A DNA stretch of 64,000 bases from NCBI RefSeq assembly GCF_000150275.1, contig NW_002060947.1:3402980-3466979 (forward strand). Direction: 5' to 3'. The notes under the pieces were generated by a model, which was not told the DNA's origin, searched no databases, and worked only from the letters and a program-made list of their open reading frames with translations. Below are positions 1 through 11,380 of the stretch, piece after piece. Source of the stretch: Trichoplax adhaerens (taxonomy: Eukaryota; Placozoa; Uniplacotomia; Trichoplacea; Trichoplacidae). The first letter of the stretch is position 1. The number at the start of each line of letters is the position of its first letter. Position numbers and translations under genes: made by a program.

Positions 1-12
1 TCAAGTCGATAG

Positions 13-123
13 ACTAACGAAAAAGAAATTCAGATGACTATTGCATTATGTGAACGTCATCAATATTNTATTACACAATTGTTATATGATGGGCAACGAG
101 ATAGCTATGATCCGTCCCTTCGC
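13..123 (+). CDS. Possible partial internal exon of an unrecognised gene
   Basis: An open frame runs from a possible acceptor (AG at 11-12) to a strong GTAAGT donor at 124. It would encode about 37 residues, including ALCERHQY and DGQRDSYDPSLR, and it contains the window's single ambiguous base (67). I do not recognise the family and found no convincing continuation downstream, so if real it belongs to a gene mostly to the left of the window. It could equally be a chance open stretch next to a chance donor. Confidence 0.3.
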
Positions 124-2932
124 GTAAGTTATTATCATTGAAGACAATACATTAATGATGCCTTTGAGATACCGCCAATTAAAATTAATCCTATTAGCAT
201 TTCGCCATCACTTACGACGATAACAATACGATTATCGCATTAGAATTGCCAATGTATTTGATTGAGTTATTATTGTTTTCAATGAAATCACTATGGTAAA
301 GGGGCATCACTATAAACAAATCCGTCAATTTTTAATTCGATATTGACTTTACCTGTAAGCGAAATAAAAGTTCCTAAGTACACAATAGCCGATGTTATTT
401 AGCTTTAGGTCATTAATGCTAAAGTAAATGCCGATACGGCGATACGAGACTCGTATCGCCGGTCAAAAAGTTAACCATATATGAGGGTGATTTTATGTAG
501 TTCATTACCTTCATCTATTATTATTTGTATTTATTGCCGGATTTTTGAAGCCTATCTTTAGAATTGTGTTACACTTGTATTTGTCGTACATGGGGTAGAA
601 TAGATATTATTACGTCTAGGGTAATCCTAATCTTGAAAAATCTTGCCTGAGTGCGATCAGTTCTTAAGAAGACGTTGGCCGTAATTTTAATCCATACAGG
701 TGTGTGTTGCGCTGATTTATCGTGTATTAACGTTCACAATATATCATTTTTTTAAATCAATACAGTATAAGGCGATCCTATTAAGGCCGCAAGCATTTCA
801 TAATGAATGATCATTTCCTTCTAGGGGGGATAAATGATTACTAAGAGAAATGACAATTAGTCTGTCCAATTTGTTAATAATCATTTGAATATTACGATAT
901 GCATATTGTTTACTGTGTCTCATCTGATGAGCTCCTGTAATGCAATTATCGTTAGTCGTATTAATAGATGATTGATTAACAATCATTGATCAAAGCAATT
1001 CTAATGGCTATTAAACTTGAGAAAAAAAGGCTGAAACTTTTACACGGGTAATTCTTCAATTCAACAGGTGCGATAATAGGATGACCGCTATTCCATATGC
1101 CATATATCAAAGCAATGTAACGCCATCGAAGTTTATTGTATTTTAACTTTTCATTGTAACGAATTTAAGGTACTATTAGCGACAATAAAATATTATTATT
1201 GATAAAAATTTCAAATCATTGAAATCGCTGCTATCCGTTGAATTAGTGTGTTAGCATACTGTAAATAGCTAGTTTATACAGTAGGTGCCATTTAATATTT
1301 ATATACCTTAAATTGGATATAAGGTAACCCTGATAATAATACTTTCCATACCTACCAAGGCTAATCTTTACTAACCGGGTGAGGACTGAGGAAGATACAA
1401 ACAACAATCTTAATACTATTATTTGGTCACTAATATTACAGGACATTTGAGTATGATGAACACCAGCTGTTAATGGATGTCGTAGAACCTATAAGGGCAT
1501 AACAATTATGTTTTAAGCTAGTGATAACATCAATGAAAGGTTTGGAGCTCAGCAAGGATCTTGTTGCTCAGAATTGAATTGTTTGAATTGTTTAAAAGGA
1601 CATGATTATAAAGGTTTCTTCATCACTTTGTTAACCATAATTTCAACTATTGTATTTTACGTAACGCCTCACCAATTCAAGTTATATACCGTATATACGA
1701 GTCGTATGTTGGAAGGTATTTATATCATGCAGGAGGATCGAATATAACAATAATATACTTCAAGGTGGCACAGACAAAGTAAGTATTTGGTAAAGAATAT
1801 GGATAAAGTATTTCGTGTTGGTTAGAATAGCGTAAATAAATAGAATTCTTAGCCTATCGGGTTATTAAAAATGATGACAATCAAGGATAAAGGGTACGTA
1901 CACTGGTAATAAAATGACGACTGACTCATCTTACAAACACGCAGTTTGAAAGATTATGTATTATTTATTATACATGGATCATTGCGAATGACTTCAATTT
2001 TCGCAGGATTACCAATTGTCTGGCTTTACAATTTGTACTATAATTGATTATCTTAATCAAGGTAGGCAAAATACTACGATCATTAAATACATGAGCCAAT
2101 GCAATTTTTATTTGCTCTAATATTTTAATTTTAACATCATATTCACTGTTACCATTAACTGCCTGTATTAAATGTCACAACTTTTTTTGCAAAAGGTTTA
2201 TCTTTGGTAAAAACGCCGCTCTTTCTTAAGACCGAAAATTTGATGATTAATATTAATGTTCCTATACATAAGCACGAATTTAGCCAACGAGAAACTTATA
2301 TAAACTTCCGGGCCTTTTGAAATATATTCTATGCTATTATTTACTATTGAAAATAGTTTCCATCAACGATTAAAAATTTAGATTGTGTTCAAATATTAAG
2401 AAAAAAGTTATACTTTAACTAAACTGTCCATGTAATCAGTTATCAAGTAAATCTCCACTATATCTTGCATTTAATAGCATCAGTAGAAGTCCGTAATGCA
2501 ATTTCAAATCAGAAATCATGGTACTAATAACGCAAGTCAGAACTGTAATCGGAAAAGTTACTACTGATACAAATATTATGACTTACGGTACAAAATACGA
2601 CACGCAGAGATCGGAATCTGGCCTCGGAAGATTCAATAATAATTATATTAGTACTGTATACCAGTTAAAACAGCAACTTGTATCTGACGCTAGCGTATTT
2701 GTACAAGTGTATTCTGGTATAATTTTTATAGTATATATTAATAATATGTGTATGGTAGTAGAATCGGGTATAAGTTCATTCGCTTTTGATATCTCATGGG
2801 AATACAAAGTATTTTAGGAGTAATATACCCAATACTTACACATATCAATCTATCAAGATAAGTACTATTTACCTAATCAAACACCAGTTATAAAGCAGTA
2901 TTAGATGCATAATCATAAAGGAAATAATATTA
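124..2932. other. Intergenic region, no recognised gene
   Basis: About 2.8 kb of AT-rich sequence. Short open frames (for example 2518-2817 on + and 1243-1446 on -) have no family resemblance and are of lengths expected by chance at this base composition. The one distinctive element is a near-perfect palindrome at 437-461, listed separately. Confidence 0.6.
437..461. repeat. 25-bp GC-rich perfect inverted repeat
   Basis: Arms 437-448 (CGGCGATACGAG) and 450-461 (CTCGTATCGCCG) are exact reverse complements around a single central A. The arms are much richer in G+C than their surroundings. The form fits a dimer-binding site or a cruciform. No gene start is visible beside it. Confidence 0.75.
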
Positions 2933-5900
2933 TTAATAGTCGAGTGCTTTCTTAACAGCGTCTAAGCATCGCCACTTATCCGGAACATAGAAGGGTTCAA
3001 ATATGTGTGGGAAAGGCGTATCCAACCCACATACTCTCTGGATTGGCGCTTCTAAGCTAAGAAAGCATCGCTCCTAAATATTGATATAAAGAAAACCTTA
3101 CAGTCAAGTTCTTATGCTAAACTGAAATATGAAATCGTACATGGAAATAAGTATTTGTCATAAATCAACCTGGATAGTACTAGCAATTTCGGCTCCAAAT
3201 CCAGAGGTTATTGGGGCTTCATGGCTCACAACTAGTCTTCCAGTTTTCTTAACAGACTTTAAATTGCATTAAGAAATTATAGCGTGATTTAGTCTGTTTA
3301 GATAGCTTCACTTTAGAAATCGCATACAAAATTTTCAATAATAATCAACAGTAATATATATACTACCTTCACTACAGTTTGATAATCCCAAGGTAAAATT
3401 GTTCTTAAATCTATAACTTCACATGATGCTCCAAATTTTTCACGAGCCATATCGGCAACCTCTTTTATAATGTGAAATTGAGTGCCCCAAGCGACAAGTG
3501 TTATGTCGCTACCTATAAAACAAAATATACAAATCTCAAGGTATTAAATTAGCAAATAATTCCATCATGCACGGTTTAGAAATGTTATTATAAACTACTT
3601 TAAGATGGTATGAAATCAAAAGATTGTATCATCATGTAATTTAAGCCGTATTTACAGCCAAAAATCATGCCTTTTAAAGACAAGATTTGGTACATTTGAT
3701 AGCATCTCTACGAACGTAAAGAGTATAGATTTAAAGAATCCTATGTTATCACAAGCATAGTATTTTGCAAATATGACATAGCAAAGTTTGCGCTGCTTTA
3801 TCAATTACAAGCGACCAAATTTCTGAACACTAGAACTATCCTTACCCTCCATAACTACTTCAGCTTTTGATAGCGGAATTTCATAGTCATCTACCGGAAC
3901 TTCTTCGACTGTGATGCAATATAATAAAAATGTAACTTATTTAGCGATTAAAAGACAGCATTATAACATTAATCTACAACCTGCAGAACGATATAGCACT
4001 TTCGGTTCTAAAAATATGGCAGGATTCGGATCACGAATGCAAGACAACAGCAGACCTTTGGCTTGTATAGGACTGCGAGGAATGACAACCTTAGCAAACG
4101 AAACAAAGAGACTTCCCTGCTTAGATTATAATAATATCTATGGTGATATACACTTAAAATAATATTATGTAGCATTAGATGAATGGCAGTGCAAGAGATC
4201 TTGATCAGAATTAATGTAGGTCAGTTTGCAAATTTTTTAAATACTGCAGTAATTAGTCGAACCTTAAGTCCAGGAGTATGTGAAAAGTATGCTTCTGGTG
4301 ACTGCGAATGATATAAGGCACCATGACCAACAGCTCCACAAGGTGCTCTGATTGTTAACTTGCCACAGTCATATATATTACCAGAGCGATAGCGATATTT
4401 TGCAGCTTCATTTACAATCTGTGGTTAAAATTGCAATAAACACAATCGATAAAAAGCGGTTAATTGTTAGCTGTATAGACTCTACTGGTTGAGTGCATCC
4501 CCTTGGTATAAATTTGTAAGATTGTACAACATAATTATCAAGGTTACTGTTCTAGCTCAACTGGATAATATTTACAATAACAGGCAAATTTTACACGTCT
4601 GGCATATCGATGATATAAGGGTCATTTCCGTGGAGTAAATTTTATTTTACGTTCGGAAATATAACATACTGCGTATTTCTTACTAATATATTACCTTAGT
4701 AGGCAATTTAAGTTGATTATCGACTATTATATAATATTATAACAGATAAAATCGTTCTATTCTTACTTTGGTATTTGCAGTACCTGATCAAAAGCGGGAA
4801 ATATATAGTCAGCAAATTGAATTTCTGCTATCGCAGTAGCTCCAGCAGCCGCTAAACCAATTCCAAAACCGGCAATTCCTTGCTCACATAATGGAGTATT
4901 AAATACTCGATCCTTTCCTGTATAGATGAAAATAATACATTACGAAATTACCTATCTTTACAAGTGTAAATGACCTCTAATTCAATAGTCGCTAATTGCC
5001 AAAGATCTTGGATTGGACTAACCGTACTTGTCCGCTAGTCCTAAAGTGCAGCGAAATACGCCACCAAAGGCAACGTCTTCTCCAAAGATAACTATTTATT
5101 TTATCAATTACATGAGAAATGTTAATATCTGTTGTTCTATTTGACGCAAAATTAAAATAGACCTTTAGAATTAACTTGAGTTGATTTTTTAGATAGAGAT
5201 ATCATTCATTGCTAATATCAACGACGTTAATGCTATTAAAAGTTCGAGTACTTCTGCTATACAGATATCAAGGCTTATATTATTAGTTGTTAATTGATAT
5301 TTACTAAGAATTTATGTAACTTGAAATCTTTGTAATAGGTATAGTAAACCATTATTAAAGATGTCTCACAGTTTTCCATAAAATGTAATTGAATTAGATT
5401 GGGTTCTGATATGTACAGTATTGTAAAAATAAGTCGTTATAATTAAAAGGTAAATTAGATGAGTATTTAATATTTAATATTAATACTCGTATGTAATTAT
5501 TCATATGGATATGTAATAAGATTTTATTTGTGAAATAGCATAGCCTACAGTATATCATAGCCTTAAATATAGCTAGTGAAGTTCTCGTATCATGATGACA
5601 TTTTGTGTTATTAGTGGAAGCATCTAAGCACATGTTGATGAGTAAAAAGATCAACTTTACTAGCTGCATTCAGAGTAACTATCGTGCAAAATAATAATAT
5701 AGATACATAACAGTTCTGAAGTACTATTTTTATCTAAAACTTGTAAAATCTTTATCATCGGATGTGCAAATTGATGCATATAAGAGAGTTCTGTAAAATA
5801 AAGCTAGACTTTTCTTAAGCTCAAAACTAAACTGTTCTTACGGTCGTTGAGGAGACTAGTAACAACAGATTCGAATAGACATGAACAATTTATTCCATTT

Positions 5901-6505
5901 TAACATGCAATGTCAGCTAGCAGTTACACCCACTTGCTTGCAAATTTATTTCTCTACTATTTGTTTTTAGTTCTTGAAAGGCCAAAATTTACCGATTAAT
6001 GTTGGGCTTGCAAATACGTATAATAAACGTATAATATAATTTCAATTACTTAGTATGCACACTGTGTGCATTGCACAGGTGTTGTGTTAACTATCATTTA
6101 TCATATATTATTGGATAGAGTACATTGCATAAAACAAAAATTCAGGTTATCAATTATAACCGTCAATATGTGATATATATCTTACCTGCATTTGGGTCAC
6201 TAGCCATAGCAATATCCATAGCATTCGTTAACGATTGAAACAAATTTAATCTTTTCGTTTCACCTATAGGAATGAGAACATCGCATTTGAAAGTTTATTA
6301 AGCACTGTACTCTGAAATATACGTATTATCCCTTACGATCGATATTAAATTGAATAAGAATGTGATTAGCAGCTGCGCACAGTAAGGTACTTATGTATGT
6401 TTTACGGTAAATGAATATTAGTACAATATTTCATAGCTGATTAATATATTATATACCCGTACGCGCACATTTGAGAAATAAAGTCCTATTGATAGATCGG
6501 ATCAT
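2933..6505 (-). CDS. BCKDHB: Branched-chain 2-oxoacid dehydrogenase E1 beta subunit (BCKDHB), mitochondrial
   Basis: Beta subunit of the thiamine-diphosphate-dependent E1 that decarboxylates the 2-oxo acids of Leu, Ile and Val in the mitochondrial matrix; it pairs with BCKDHA. Ten exons on the complement: 6457-6505, 6186-6263, 5023-5091, 4784-4917, 4263-4418, 3981-4089, 3846-3908, 3367-3512, 3170-3256, 2933-3073. All junctions are GT-AG and in phase, giving 343 residues, close to the mature E1 beta length. Diagnostic peptides, in order: [99 protein letters not shown] and the C-terminal [16 protein letters not shown]. These favour BCKDHB over pyruvate dehydrogenase E1 beta. Exon 1 ([17 protein letters not shown]) is inferred: it is Arg- and Leu-rich without acidic residues, as expected of a mitochondrial presequence, and its donor phase fits. 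It is the least certain exon. Confidence 0.94.
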
Positions 6506-7870
6506 GTCAATTTCACGAATTTACACATGTGAAAGCGCAACTACAATAGGTCGAAAGCTCATGAATAGTCATCCTACGTTGTGATTTGAGTAGCCTTATA
6601 TGTGGACAGTCTGAGATCTATCCCGTGATAAGCTGCAGTCAGTGTGCATTTAAAGGATCCAGCTTAAGATCAACAATAACTCTCCATTGCTTCTTACTTA
6701 CAGTACACAAGAGCAGAAATTTCTTACAGAAGAGCTAAAAAATAAGTACATATCCCATTGATCGCTCCATATTAGGTAATTGGCGACTGACGTCAAAATT
6801 GCAGAAAGATTAACCATTTCACGTTTATTCTTACATTACACTTTTAGCAAAGATAATCCATCGATACAGTCGTATACAACAGTGAATAAATCTGCCATCT
6901 CCAATACCTCTAATACAGTAACGCAACTTAGGCAAGATATTGTTGTAGTGTTCCTTTATTTCAAGTGGGTTTATTTTACAATATTATTGGCATGTGTCGC
7001 GATTGGAGCGAATTATTGTCGCGCACCTCCCAATAATAACAGCGTCAAAGATAGTACATTAACATACTGTACCTCCATGCAAGCCAACTGATGAGGCATC
7101 TTCTGATTGAAAAACGAATGATATACTTCTGATGGAGGACAGCAACGGGCGCCAGGTAGTTGGCTTAACAGCTGCATTTCTAATAGCTATCATTATTAAT
7201 TAGGATAAGTTGTAAAATAAAGTCAACGCAAACGGAGTGAAAGATGTTTTCAATCTCCTCAACCAGCCAAACGTGTAGACGAACTGCAGTCTGCAATGCT
7301 AGATTGACTATCCTACTACTAGTAGTAAAGCTTTTCTTTTGCACTTTACTGCAACGTTGTACAGTCCAGTACTGTACACATGGGACGACGCACTTTAAAA
7401 CTCACCGTCAACAGATTTTGCAGGTCTCCGGGATCACACCAGGCGTTGGAAAGTACAGAGTACGGTCCAGTTACGGTACAATACGGTCCAGTTATGGTAC
7501 AATACGGTACGGTACCGTGCGGTACTGTACTGCTCTCTTATTACAGTACATACTTTACAGTGTACAGTACGACTGTACTGTACGCACAGTACTGTACTGT
7601 ACACTTGTACCAAGTTGTACAGTACGTACGGTAGTGCATAAATCGATCGAGATCTTGCTTTCAACAATAACAGCCCTTCATATACAGTACAGTACTGTAC
7701 TGTGCATCGAGCTGCAACAGTAAGATGTACAATTGTACAGCTCCTACCTCCACCCGTCGATTCGTATTCGTGGTTTGGCAAAGAAAGGATCGTTTTGACT
7801 ATTCCTTGAACAATATTTGCCTCAGTTTCAAGCACAATTGTGATACTACAGAGTAAACATAGCTAAGGAT
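6506..7870. promoter_or_regulatory. Divergent intergenic region between BCKDHB and COMMD5
   Basis: About 1.4 kb lies between the two start codons, so both promoters should be here. It holds a palindromic CRE-like octamer TGACGTCA at 6788-6795 and the CAGTA/TACTG array at 7357-7740. I do not accept the open frames at 6780-7091 and 7244-7835 as genes; the latter group are products of the array. Confidence 0.6.
7357..7740. repeat. CAGTA/TACTG quasi-palindromic array A
   Basis: Dense runs of the pentamer CAGTA and its complement, giving repeated GTACAGTAC and GTACTGTAC palindromes. It also contains GGTAC-rich variants and a 21-bp tandem duplication (7461-7481, 7482-7502). The array ends about 130 bp before the COMMD5 start codon. 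Confidence 0.85.
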
Positions 7871-10065
7871 ATGGCAAGTAAAGTCAGCCATGGAACTAAG
7901 CCTGGTAATAGACCAGGCGCAATTGAAAGAACACTTTTTGCCGGATATAAAGTACCCGATGAAGTTTCAAAAATGTCCAAGTTATTGAAAAAGATTGATC
8001 ATTCAAGTTACCGTAAAATAGTAGTAGGTGAGTTATGAAAGCTAGCTTTTCCGCTCAAAGAGCAAACTAATAAGATCAATCATATTATCAAAAAGCAATT
8101 TCACCTACAGTATGTGCTTTCTACTGAGAGTAGGCTTAAGGTTACGTGCAGTGCCCTCGAGGTCGATAGTGATCTTACAGTAGAGTTTTGTTAACTTATT
8201 ATCAATGCAATTCATAGCATTGTACACTTCAGTTAGTTATTCTGCTTCAGATTGCTATCGAAATTATCTTCAGTACTGTACAGCCCCATTTGTGACACCG
8301 TAAAATTTGAATCGCATTAGTCTATTTGCATAACTTAAAAGATTAGATTTGAGTTTCAATATAATCAGACTCCGATATAAGTTCACATACTGTATGTAAG
8401 ATTGAGTGAGATTATCCTCTCGTAAGATGGTGAATCTCTTTGCGTCACTAGTTTTGAGCATTGAAATAGCATTATTTATATTTTGATACTATCTATCAGA
8501 TAATCTGTGGTATGAAAGTATAGAACTATTAATTAAGCAACCATTCCCTTTCTCGGTTCATGTCTAAATGAATATAATAATTAAATTATTATTTACAATT
8601 TCAAATTACTTGTTCTTACTCCAGTATTTCACACTATACTCAATTATAGCTGTTGTTAAAGACATCGAGGGAGACACTTCTAGCTATCACAGAGTCCTCA
8701 AAGAAGTTAAATCAGAAGAATTGCCGATTGATAACTTTAACATAATTTTTGCTGGTACCAAATTGCTTATAGCAAGTAGTATCAGACTACCAGATGCATC
8801 TCTGAAGAGCGAGGTTTGTAAATTAATCAATTTACCTATAATTTATCTCTTACTATACTATTTCTAGCATTGTACGTCCATAGAATATTTATTTCCAGGT
8901 TGTACAACCAGCTATATGAACCGATATTATAATCACTTATATAGTAGTACGGATGACATTCTCAGTTAGATTTACAGGATATAGCAAGTTAATAAATAGT
9001 TCAGTACTTTTTCATAAATGTTAGAATAGTCACCTAGAATCGCTGATTGGATGTTATACCTAGCAATTATTTGATGATAAGTTTACAGTATATGATCAAT
9101 TATGAGCAATGCAGTTGCACTATTGTATTTACAATATTACTGGATTGTAAGATTTAAATTATTAGCATTCTTACTTTGATATCGATACGATCAGTTTTCT
9201 GCAGAGATAGAGAAAGAGCTCACTGAAATTGGTACTATACGTCGACAGTAGTAAAAGTATTTAAAATTTTCTGCTGACACTAAATATTATTAGATATTAT
9301 GCTGTACTTTGCTGATGTTTATTATATTAGACTTATAAAAATTATCCTCTCGGAATTTTAGGTATTTGAAACCGATTTACAGCAGATGAGGTAAAGAGCT
9401 ATCAAAGCTACTTAATGGTAGCGATATGTTACAGTATGTCCTTGATAACTTTATGCTGTTATTTTATTGACGTATCATTATTAACTGTTGTAGAATACCG
9501 GATGAAGTTATACCTTATCTGAGAGATGCGGTATATGGTTCAAGGTAAAGGACAAAGAGTGAATAACTGTTGTAGGAAATTGTATATTGTAATGTCTGAA
9601 TCTGAATTTTTATCATAAATAGACGAAAATATATGGAATCCGAAATATTAAACAGCACATGCCATTTTCCACGATGCCAGTCTCTTAGATGGCGTGTTGA
9701 TGTAACGATATCGACTAGGTTATAAAATGTTTTAGTTTCTCTGCTATTATAATGATATACCTTTTGCAACCTTAATTAAAGTCTGTTATGATTTTGTTGT
9801 CTGTAGTACAATCAGTAGATCTCTGGTGCCTAACCTCTTGCTTGAATTGACCCTTAGCAACGGCAAAATATTCACTTTTGAGGTGGGTAGGGAAAACGTA
9901 AATTCTTTGCTGTAAATTGTTACTTAATGTTTCCGTATACCGCTATTCTCAATTGATACTCAGGTTTCTGTGGCGAAATTTCATGAATTGCGATATAATA
10001 TTGCTAAAGTGCTAAAGGAGATGAATAGTGTGGAAAACAAGAACATCTTAAAGATACAAGACTAA
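7871..10065 (+). CDS. COMMD5: COMM domain-containing protein 5 (COMMD5)
   Basis: COMMD proteins assemble as a ring within the Commander complex, which works with retriever in endosomal recycling of membrane proteins. Seven exons: 7871-8027, 8650-8813, 9362-9390, 9494-9544, 9623-9718, 9807-9882, 9964-10065. All junctions are GT-AG and in phase, giving 224 residues, which is the same length as I know for human COMMD5. The N-terminal helical part includes LFAGYKVPDEVSKMSKLLKK and RLPDASLKSE. The linker is IPDEVIPYLRDAVYGSR. The C-terminal COMM domain (about 148-224) has LRWRVDVTIST, SLVPNLLLELTLSNGKIFTFE and VAKFHELRYNIAKVLKEM, which match COMMD5 more specifically than the other COMMD proteins. 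Acceptors at 8650 and 9807 were chosen over nearby alternatives because they keep the alignment to the family ungapped. The long first intron (8028-8649) shows nothing else. Confidence 0.94.
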
Positions 10066-11380
10066 ACATGCTTATTTCTACTTTTTAAGCATGGAAAAGT
10101 TATTGGGTCAGCAAAGTACAGTACCGTAGTTTAAATTTAAGAATGCAATATTTCGGTGACCTTCAAAATCACCCCATTGCGTAGGTACGCACAGTACTAG
10201 CTAGACCAACTAGTTATTTTATAACAAAATCAAGATGTCGTATTGTGCTTGTAAAAAGGTACTTATCGATAATTTGTATTATCAATATAATACCGTATGA
10301 TACAATTATAGAAATTGATGTATTGAATATTTCGTGGTTGTTTACCTCATAGGGCTTAACAGTCCTATGGTGTGTGGATTATTAATCGAATATACGATCC
10401 TAAATATCATATATAGATTTCTAAGTGTCAACAGGCAGTGCCAATATTTTACCTTGTAATTTTGTAACATTATAAAATGGCTGTCGCATCTGCTTCTTTG
10501 TCACAATCACTGAACATGTTCATTTATTCAAAAGTTACGAAGAATGTGAAATTAACTCGAGTTAACTGTATTCGTAATCTGATAACAATCATCAAGACGC
10601 TTTTATCATACAAATGTAATCTCAGACAAAGGATATAAAATTCCTATACTAATAAGGTTTGAGTTTTATTTTCTTGATAAATCTTTGTAAAAATTATTGA
10701 TGCGCTATTGAAGATTTAAAATATTAAAAAATGGAATGAAAAGTCAATCATGAACTAGGGTCAAAATTATTTTCGTCAACTTTCGTCAAATATAATTACA
10801 ATGAAACGTTTTGTCATTATTTTAGCAACATCAAGGACATTCTGGCGATATTTACCAAATTCTACAAATGTGAATATTATAGCAGATAGATAGTTCAACT
10901 CGGCTTCTACATCATACAAGTAGATGATTGGTATAAATCTGAAATTGTGGATCTAGAATATTATGCGGAAATATTATAGTGAATAAAAATATCATAGATA
11001 TTAACAAAGTAAAGTCTAGGCATATTTAAGCAATAATGACATCAAAATGATCGCCTACTTAGCTAAGATATCTAATGCAAATCTTGAAACAACAATTATA
11101 AACAGTATAAGTCCAAAATTTTACTTTTATTGTTATCATTTAAAAGTATGTGCATGATACTTGATTTGTTCATGCTCCCCAGAGAAGATATCAAGACAAA
11201 TGCAACATGGTTTACAGAGCTGTAAGATTATGATTATTCTATGGGCTCATAATCTGATCGTTGCTGTAAAAAAGAGAATACAATTGTAAGCTCATGTAAG
11301 ATATCCTTACAAGTTTCGGCTCTAAATATATGACCTAGCTATAGTAATTATTTTGATAGTTTTTATCCATCTAAAAAAAT
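10066..11380. other. Convergent intergenic region between COMMD5 and CD36/SCARB
   Basis: About 1.3 kb holding the 3' ends of two converging genes. I see a hairpin directly after the COMMD5 stop codon (10067-10093) and only isolated short array-like motifs (near 10115 and 10190). No gene recognised. Confidence 0.6.
10067..10093 (+). other. Hairpin in the COMMD5 3' UTR
   Basis: The exact 8-bp arms CATGCTTA (10067-10074) and TAAGCATG (10086-10093) enclose an 11-nt pyrimidine-rich loop. The hairpin begins two bases after the stop codon. It could fold in the mRNA; function unknown. Confidence 0.5.

Noticed and set aside
2518-2817. 99-codon frame on the + strand
   Set aside because: No family resemblance, and not supported by splice or start context.
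3911-4162. 83-codon + strand frame
   Set aside because: Antisense to BCKDHB exon 3981-4089, which is clearly coding on the minus strand.
7244-7835. Overlapping open frames on both strands (up to 159 codons)
   Set aside because: They are open because the CAGTA/TACTG array has no stop codons in any frame; composition is repetitive Tyr/Val/Thr/Cys/Gln and both strands are open at once.
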